From a virus: 42,016 nt of DNA. The stretch is taken from positions 1 to 42,016 of IMG/VR virus record IMGVR_UViG_3300037240_000034; one strand, given 5' to 3'. Below the pieces are notes generated by a model, which was not told the DNA's origin, made no database searches, and saw only the letters and a list, made by a program, of their open reading frames with translations. Shown piece by piece: positions 38,849 through 42,016 of the stretch (within the stretch, counting starts at the first letter, position 1; each line of letters starts with the position of its first letter). The translations under genes and the position numbers were made by a program.

Positions 38849-39191
38849 TGGCTTTCCTAGTGTCGATCACATGACCCTGAAGTTCCATAAGGGTCTTGTC
38901 ATGTGGTGCAGGCTGGCAGCGGGTTTTTAGCGGCCCCGTGCGGTGGGCAACTCTTCCCAAAAGGCTTGCCGCAGCTTCTTGTCCATTCCGTTCTGGTGTG
39001 TCATCCCAGGTAATTCGGCCTCTGGCTGCCGGTCTGGCTGCATCAAACGCGGCTTGTCTGGCCTTAAGATCATCCACACTACAGCCAGGCTGCATATTAC
39101 TCCTGCGAGCCAGCATACAACGAGTAGCCAGATCAAGATTGTCGTAGCCTGTGACATAATCGCTCTCCGTTGCTTGTCTGATTGAACGCAT
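38820..39191 (-). CDS. Hypothetical protein containing a nested gene
   Basis: 123 aa from ATG 39191 (GAGG about 9 nt upstream); longer starts exist. The composition is protein-like (YDNLDLATRCMLARRSN, CSVDDLKARQAAFDAARPAA, EAAASLLGRVAHRTG). It ends within the next tiny gene, keeping the operon continuous. The membrane-protein ORF 38927-39157 lies entirely inside it in another frame; either or both may be real. First gene of the leftward block. Confidence 0.5.
   Translation of the reverse strand: MRSIRQATESDYVTGYDNLDLATRCMLARRSNMQPGCSVDDLKARQAAFDAARPAARGRITWDDTPERNGQEAAASLLGRVAHRTGPLKTRCQPAPHDKTLMELQGHVIDTRKANETATSTCV
38927..39157 (-). CDS. Nested single-helix membrane protein
   Basis: 76 aa; SD GGAGAGCGATT then ATG 39157. 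A strong N-terminal membrane helix (ILIWLLVVCWLAGVICSLAV) is followed by a hydrophilic tail (PDKPRLMQPDRQPEAELPG). It sits wholly inside the 38820-39191 ORF in a different frame. The SD and clear membrane pattern argue that it is expressed. Confidence 0.55.
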   Translation of the reverse strand: MSQATTILIWLLVVCWLAGVICSLAVVWMILRPDKPRLMQPDRQPEAELPGMTHQNGMDKKLRQAFWEELPTARGR

Positions 39192-39362
39192 GTTAACCAT
39201 CCTCGTTGGGATACGGGTCGCGCCGTGCGGCTTCACTAGCGCCACACCGAATTTCGGGTTAACGCGCGTTCGGCGGCTATAGACGGCACAAAGGGCGGCT
39301 CGCGTGTTCGGCGGGGCGTAAGCGAACGCCGTGCCGCCGCGTTAACCTTGAAAGGTAACACA
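39192..39362. other. Divergent leader region, GC-rich
   Basis: 171 bp between the leftward and rightward blocks. It contains the 20-bp leader element at 39304-39323 (second copy at 40013-40032), a possible -10 TATAGA at 39278-39283 with no good -35, and an ACCTTGAAAGGT dyad (39345-39356) that includes the SD of the next gene. I see no consensus leftward promoter. Confidence 0.55.
39304..39323 (+). repeat. Shared leader element, copy 1
   Basis: GTGTTCGGCGGGGCGTAAGC, 40 nt before the ATG at 39363. It matches 40013-40032 at 19 of 20 bases; copy 2 is 43 nt before the ATG at 40075. Similar placement suggests a duplicated 5' regulatory or leader segment. Confidence 0.8.
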
Positions 39363-39548
39363 ATGACCCTAGTTCGCATTTATCCTAGCGATGCCACCTT
39401 ACCGCCGGCGATCCGCGAGCGTGTTCAAGCTGCCCGCGAAGCTGCCCGGAAGAAGAATATTGCCCAGACTGCAAAACGGGCGAAAGCGGATCGCCGCCGT
39501 TATCGGGCATTAGTTCGCCTCGATCAAAGCCTTCGGCGCGTTAAATAG
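39363..39548 (+). CDS. Small very basic protein
   Basis: 61 aa from ATG 39363, with AAAGG upstream. It is rich in Arg, Ala and Lys (IRERVQAAREAARKKNIAQT, KRAKADRRRYRALVRLDQ), likely a single long helix that binds nucleic acid. It is the first rightward gene of the right block. Its last codons overlap the start of the left arm of the inverted repeat. Confidence 0.7.
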   Translation: MTLVRIYPSDATLPPAIRERVQAAREAARKKNIAQTAKRAKADRRRYRALVRLDQSLRRVK

Positions 39549-39660
39549 TGTAAATTTAGCATAAATAGTAAAGCCACTTATTTATTAATAGATCAATCAA
39601 ATCAGACCTTTAACCCCTCACAAGATCAAAAGGTATGAAAAAAATAGATGACTAGAGGGG
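39541..39660 (+). repeat. Large inverted repeat, left arm
   Basis: 120 nt that pair with 39834-39953 without gaps at about 100 of 120 positions by hand count. The outer 51 nt are nearly perfect (3 mismatches), with 31 perfect in a row (39561-39591). It contains an ACCTT/AAGGT pair (39606-39610, 39630-39634). Confidence 0.9.
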
Positions 39661-39833
39661 AATACCTGAATTTCCCAATTATTGAACCCTAAGTTGTGCT
39701 AAAGGTTGCTCAACCCAAATTGAGTTGTACCTTATTACCTTTATTATTTAAACTATTTAGAATAATTAAAATACGCGACTTTTTGCTTTCTGTTTTTGCC
39801 GCAGAATGGCAAGGTGCCAAGGTTACACTCTCC

Positions 39834-39953
39834 CCCCTTTAGTCATCTGTTTTTGCCGTACCTTTTGACTTTGAAAGGGGTTAAAGGTTTGAATATAAAG
39901 GGCTATTAATAAATAAGTGGCTTTACTATTTATACGAAATTTATACTATTTAA
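39834..39953 (-). repeat. Large inverted repeat, right arm
   Basis: Complement of the left arm (see 39541). It contains the rightward promoter; the matching left-arm positions lack its -10, so only the right copy looks active. Confidence 0.9.
39871..39899 (+). promoter_or_regulatory. Sigma70-type promoter
   Basis: -35 TTGAAA (39871-39876), 17-bp spacer, -10 TATAAA (39894-39899), pointing at the gene at 40075. An AAGGT pentamer (39884-39888) lies in the spacer, with an ACCTT (39860-39864) upstream, forming a dyad around the -35. Confidence 0.7.
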
Positions 39954-40012
39954 GATTTTGCTCCTTTATTAGGTCGCATGAGTTGTTCCAAATTGGCACA
40001 ATAGCGGTCGCG

Positions 40013-40032
40013 GTGTTCGGCGCGGCGTAAGC
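40013..40032 (+). repeat. Shared leader element, copy 2
   Basis: One mismatch to 39304-39323; 43 nt before the ATG at 40075 and downstream of the promoter at 39871, so it would be in the 5' untranslated RNA. Confidence 0.8.
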
Positions 40033-40074
40033 ATCGGGGCGGCATTCCGCCGGCCCAAAATTCGGAGCTATAAA

Positions 40075-40401
40075 ATGGCAAAAATTCGTGAAATATTAGA
40101 CTGGGTTACGTTGGACGTTAAGACGTTCCCCAAGGAACTCAAAGCCTTAGACGACGAACTACGTGAAGGGTTCGCCATGATTAAAGAAATCAAGGCGCGC
40201 TATGAAGCGGCTTGTGACAAGGTGTTAATCACCATTGCCCCGGCTTTGGACGCTGCGACCAAGGCCAAGCTTAAGATCGGCGCGGACGGCAAGTTCCCCG
40301 TTGATACCGTTCGCAAGTTCAGTTATATGTACGGCGTAGGCGTTGCTACTGCCAAGGCACCCGGCAAGACTGCGGCGAAAGGTAGCATCTCTCTAGGCTA
40401 A
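40075..40401 (+). CDS. Small helical protein
   Basis: 108 aa; GGAG lies 8 nt before ATG. Mostly helical (FPKELKALDDELREGFAMIK, EIKARYEAACDKVLITIAPA), with a Lys/Gly-rich tail ending KTAAKGSISLG. No family recognised. It is flanked by its own promoter and a strong terminator, so it is a single-gene transcription unit and may be highly expressed early. Confidence 0.75.
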   Translation: MAKIREILDWVTLDVKTFPKELKALDDELREGFAMIKEIKARYEAACDKVLITIAPALDAATKAKLKIGADGKFPVDTVRKFSYMYGVGVATAKAPGKTAAKGSISLG

Positions 40402-40418
40402 TAGCCTGCTATCATTAG

Positions 40419-40431
40419 ACCTTATCACCTT
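40419..40431. promoter_or_regulatory. Paired ACCTT motif before the terminator
   Basis: ACCTT at 40419-40423 and 40427-40431, 8-bp period (ACCTTATCACCTT), nearly the same as the pair ACCTTATTACCTT at 39729-39741. Possible protein-binding site. Confidence 0.5.
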
Positions 40432-40433
40432 TG

Positions 40434-40462
40434 CCCCGTGACAGTAGTCACGGGGTTTTTTT
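40434..40462 (+). terminator. Strong intrinsic terminator
   Basis: A perfect 9-bp GC-rich stem (CCCCGTGAC 40434-40442, GTCACGGGG 40447-40455) with a 4-nt loop and seven T (40456-40462) follows the 108-aa gene by 32 nt. Confidence 0.95.
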
Positions 40463-40593
40463 ATGCGCGGCGAGAGTATGGTTAAGCCTTAACCTTACCC
40501 CGCCCCAGCATGGACAGTACTCGTGCCCGACGCCCAGCAAGAGGGCTTTCGGCATATAGATTGGGTCTAGGACCCCAGTAACCCTTTATTAAC

Positions 40594-40622
40594 TTGACAG
40601 AAGTACTTTTATAAGGTAAAAA
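40594..40622 (+). promoter_or_regulatory. Sigma70-like promoter with weak -10
   Basis: -35 TTGACA (40594-40599), 17 bp, -10 TAAAAA (40617-40622), 17 nt before ATG 40639. Paired AAGGT motifs (40613-40617, 40621-40625) overlap the -10, so a protein bound there would block it. The leader would be very short. Confidence 0.55.
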
Positions 40623-40638
40623 GGTCCGAGGAAAAAAT

Positions 40639-40926
40639 ATGACCAAAAACGACACCCTTACCGCGTGGGAAATTGGCTCGGTCCTCCAGTTCAAACTGGG
40701 CGGCAAGTTCCAGTGCGGCCCCCCGCGGATCGAGACCGTCGATACCCCGAAGGGTACCGAACGGGTGTTCAAGGCCATGATCGCCACCGGCAAAGAACCC
40801 CGCCGGCACTACTTCTACTTCGTCAGCCGGATAACCAACAAGGACATGGATGACTGGCTCGACCATGCCGTGGCCAAAATCCGGCTCTATACGGTCGATC
40901 CCTACGCCGCAATCCCCCAAACCTGA
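40639..40926 (+). CDS. Small protein of unknown function
   Basis: 95 aa, SD GAGGA then ATG. A mixed alpha/beta pattern: WEIGSVLQFKLGGKFQCGPP, ERVFKAMIATGKEPRRHYFY, FVSRITNKDMDDWLDHAVAK. It has a single Cys. The size and expression from its own promoter suggest an early host-takeover protein, but no family is recognised. Confidence 0.7.
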   Translation: MTKNDTLTAWEIGSVLQFKLGGKFQCGPPRIETVDTPKGTERVFKAMIATGKEPRRHYFYFVSRITNKDMDDWLDHAVAKIRLYTVDPYAAIPQT

Positions 40927-40953
40927 CCGGTATGTTAATCCCATTTTAATCCC

Positions 40954-40989
40954 ACCTTGGTACCTTGCCACTTGACAAGGTGAAAAGGT
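40954..40989. promoter_or_regulatory. Double paired-pentamer operator
   Basis: ACCTT at 40954 and 40962 (8-bp period), then AAGGT at 40977 and 40985 (8-bp period), making an inverted arrangement of two direct-repeat pairs. It overlaps the -35 and spacer of the promoter at 40972. Confidence 0.6.
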
Positions 40990-41000
40990 TCAGGTATAGA
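40972..41000 (+). promoter_or_regulatory. Strong sigma70-type promoter
   Basis: -35 TTGACA (40972-40977), 17-bp spacer, -10 TATAGA (40995-41000). It would transcribe the 57-aa membrane protein, the tRNA-Pro and the genes after it. The leader (about 41007-41089) contains a GGGGAC/GTCCCC hairpin (near 41047-41066). Confidence 0.8.
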
Positions 41001-41089
41001 CACCCTGCGAGCGAGCCCGCAAGGTCACAGGGGAGGAAGGGTGGCCGGGGGACAATTCTCGTCCCCTTCCCCACAAATAGGAGAGTTCC

Positions 41090-41263
41090 ATGATTGTTAC
41101 CGCAATCGTTTTGGCCATCATCGCCGCGCTATGTGACTACTTTTTCGGCATCGCAGAGCCCTGGCGAAAGGTCATCCTAGTGGGGATCGTCGTTGTCCTG
41201 GTAGTCGGGATTGTCATGCTGTTCGTGCCGGACCTGATCCCGCTGCATATAGGACGCGTTTAA
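41090..41263 (+). CDS. Small two-helix membrane protein
   Basis: 57 aa, SD AGGAGAG then ATG 41090. Two hydrophobic helices (TAIVLAIIAALCDYFFG and VILVGIVVVLVVGIVMLFV) are joined by IAEPWRK. Its TAA directly abuts the first base of the tRNA. Function unknown. Confidence 0.7.
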   Translation: MIVTAIVLAIIAALCDYFFGIAEPWRKVILVGIVVVLVVGIVMLFVPDLIPLHIGRV

Positions 41264-41340
41264 CAGGGTGTAGCGCAGTCTGGTAGCGCGCCTGGCCTGG
41301 GACCAGGAGGCCGTAGGTTCAAATCCTACCGCCCCGACCA
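41264..41340 (+). tRNA. tRNA-Pro (anticodon UGG)
   Basis: 77 nt with encoded CCA. D arm GCGC-AGTCTGGTA-GCGC, anticodon stem CCTGG/CCAGG, loop CCTGGGA with anticodon TGG, T arm GTAGG-TTCAAAT-CCTAC, C1-G72 and discriminator A as in tRNA-Pro. There is an A-C mismatch at the second acceptor pair, and position 33 is C, where U is almost universal. It begins right after the stop of the 57-aa gene, so it must be cut from an mRNA. Confidence 0.9.
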
Positions 41341-41352
41341 ATTGGAAGATAC

Positions 41353-41703
41353 ATGCTAAAAGGCCCTAATGAACCTATTGACCCCCGCGACCGCGGCGAC
41401 CGCCTACGCTTGCCGCCGGACTTTGGCCGGCGAGAGGCCAAAATTCTACCGTTTAACAGACGCCCTGAGGGACTCACCCCCGCCCGGTCCGAGTCATCCG
41501 GCGGGGGTGATGACAACCCTTTGGATATGCTTCGTTGGCTCTATACCGCCATTCAGGAGGGCCGGATAAAGCCTGAGGCCATGTTTGTGGGGACTGTCGA
41601 GCTACACGGGCAAGATGCCGAGCATTACCCGATGTATGTGTGCAACTTGACACGCCTTGCGGTGAAAGGACTTCTTAACGAATACTTAGAGGACTTGCCG
41701 TAA
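41353..41703 (+). CDS. Small protein of unknown function
   Basis: 116 aa, starting 13 nt after the tRNA. The first 50 residues are Arg/Pro/Gly-rich and probably disordered; the C-terminal 65 residues look folded (NPLDMLRWLYTAIQEGRIKP, EAMFVGTVELHGQDAEHYPM, NLTRLAVKGLLNEYLE). That part resembles short ligand- or protein-binding domains in phage early proteins, but I cannot name it. Confidence 0.7.
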   Translation: MLKGPNEPIDPRDRGDRLRLPPDFGRREAKILPFNRRPEGLTPARSESSGGGDDNPLDMLRWLYTAIQEGRIKPEAMFVGTVELHGQDAEHYPMYVCNLTRLAVKGLLNEYLEDLP

Positions 41704-41836
41704 ACTAGCCGGTTCTGGGGCGTCAGGTCTAACCGTGTCAGGGGTTTCACCCCAACGGTCCTCTGAACGCTACCAAGGTGGGACCCTAGGTTGCCTCCGT
41801 TCCCTGGGGTCCCACTACCTCTTATAGGAGATTGAT
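41704..41836 (+). other. Structured leader with two stable hairpins
   Basis: No gene in 133 bp. Hairpin 1: ACCGT (41732-41736) and GGGGT (41741-41745) pair with ACCCC (41749-41753) and ACGGT (41755-41759), with a possible outer CGTCAG/CTGAACG closure. Hairpin 2: a 13-bp stem (41778-41790 with 41803-41815, one G-U pair) and a 12-nt loop. No T run follows, so this is a structured 5' leader or RNA-stability element for the gene at 41837. Confidence 0.6.
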
Positions 41837-42016
41837 ATGACTATTCAAACCGACCAAGCCACGAAACTGGCTGCCCGTGCGCCAATCAACACTGTTCAGG
41901 TTGCCGAAACGGTGACGCCGGCAACCCACGTTGTTGCCGTGCAAACCGCCCCGGCAACTGTTCTTGCCGTAGACACGCATGGAGTGGTTATCGCGCCGAT
42001 TTCGTACCCATCACCC
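41837..42016 (+). CDS. Val/Thr/Ala-rich protein, N-terminal part (truncated by window edge)
   Basis: Sixty codons open to the edge; SD TAGGAG is 6 nt before ATG. After MTIQTDQATKLAARAP comes a repetitive Val-rich pattern (INTVQVAETVTPATHVVAVQ, TAPATVLAVDTHGVVIAP). The style resembles the N-terminus of the holin-like protein at 2562 and the insert ORF at 31883. Function unknown. Confidence 0.75.
   Translation, partial: MTIQTDQATKLAARAPINTVQVAETVTPATHVVAVQTAPATVLAVDTHGVVIAPISYPSP

Larger units (their letters stand above)
39549..40074. other. AT-rich gene-free region
   Basis: 526 bp with no plausible gene in any frame and clearly higher A+T than the rest. It holds the large inverted repeat, a 173-nt central segment (39661-39833) with ACCTT pairs (39729/39737), AAGGT pairs (39811/39819) and a small CTCAA/TTGAG hairpin, one outward promoter (39871-39899), and the leader element at 40013. 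A replication origin, a master regulatory region or a structured RNA are candidates. Confidence 0.75.

Noticed and set aside
39271-39290. Rightward promoter with -10 TATAGA at 39278
   Set aside because: No acceptable -35 at 16-18 bp upstream (CGGGTT).
1-42016. Integrase, repressor or other lysogeny genes; single-subunit RNA polymerase
   Set aside because: No matching motifs seen in any frame of this window; the HTH protein at 26667 is not a convincing repressor.

Overview
The window looks like part of a double-stranded DNA tailed-phage genome, probably a podovirus-like phage. It has tightly packed genes, many ATGA/TAATG overlaps, a rightward virion and lysis block (about 1-19.45 kb), a leftward replication and accessory block (39.2 down to 19.45 kb), and a short rightward block of very small genes with promoters, a terminator and a tRNA at the right end (39.3-42.0 kb). 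Terminase, portal, capsid, RNA polymerase and integrase are not visible. Both window ends cut through genes, so the genome continues on each side. The host cannot be fixed; spanin and endolysin genes argue for a Gram-negative bacterium.

Rightward block: the end of an RCC1-repeat protein; a sulfotransferase-glycosyltransferase fusion; a putative fibre-tail adaptor; a holin-like protein, a GH24 endolysin and a spanin pair (lysis cassette); several small structural proteins; a 1050-aa tail/nozzle-like protein; and three large low-complexity proteins (448, 700 and 1908 aa) that look like internal virion or ejection proteins. Two of these share a peptide module. The block ends exactly where the leftward operon ends: the two stop codons overlap in a TTAA.

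Leftward block, in transcription order from 39.2 kb: a run of tiny, mostly translationally coupled genes (membrane peptides, a DUF7666-like protein with an Ala/Ser/Trp repeat tail, a GNAT-like protein); a 606-aa zinc-ribbon protein; an M20/M28-like metallopeptidase; a phage tRNA with an 87-bp direct repeat at its 3' end enclosing a small plus-strand ORF; then the replication genes. The replication genes are a family A DNA polymerase with a clear sigma70-type promoter/operator, a DUF4406 deoxyribosyltransferase-like protein, a dATP/dGTP pyrophosphohydrolase-like protein, a RecB-like nuclease with four Cys, an HTH protein, a VRR-NUC nuclease, an SNF2-type helicase, a putative ssDNA-binding protein, an AEP primase-helicase fusion, a secreted small protein and an SPFH/band-7 protein.

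Right-end block: an AT-rich gene-free region with a 120-bp-arm inverted repeat; three sigma70-like promoters; repeated ACCTT/AAGGT pentamers, often in pairs with an 8-bp period; a strong intrinsic terminator; small genes; and a tRNA-Pro(UGG) with C at position 33. The most unusual items are the tRNA-linked repeat cassette, the large inverted repeat, and the pentamer motif that recurs at promoters.
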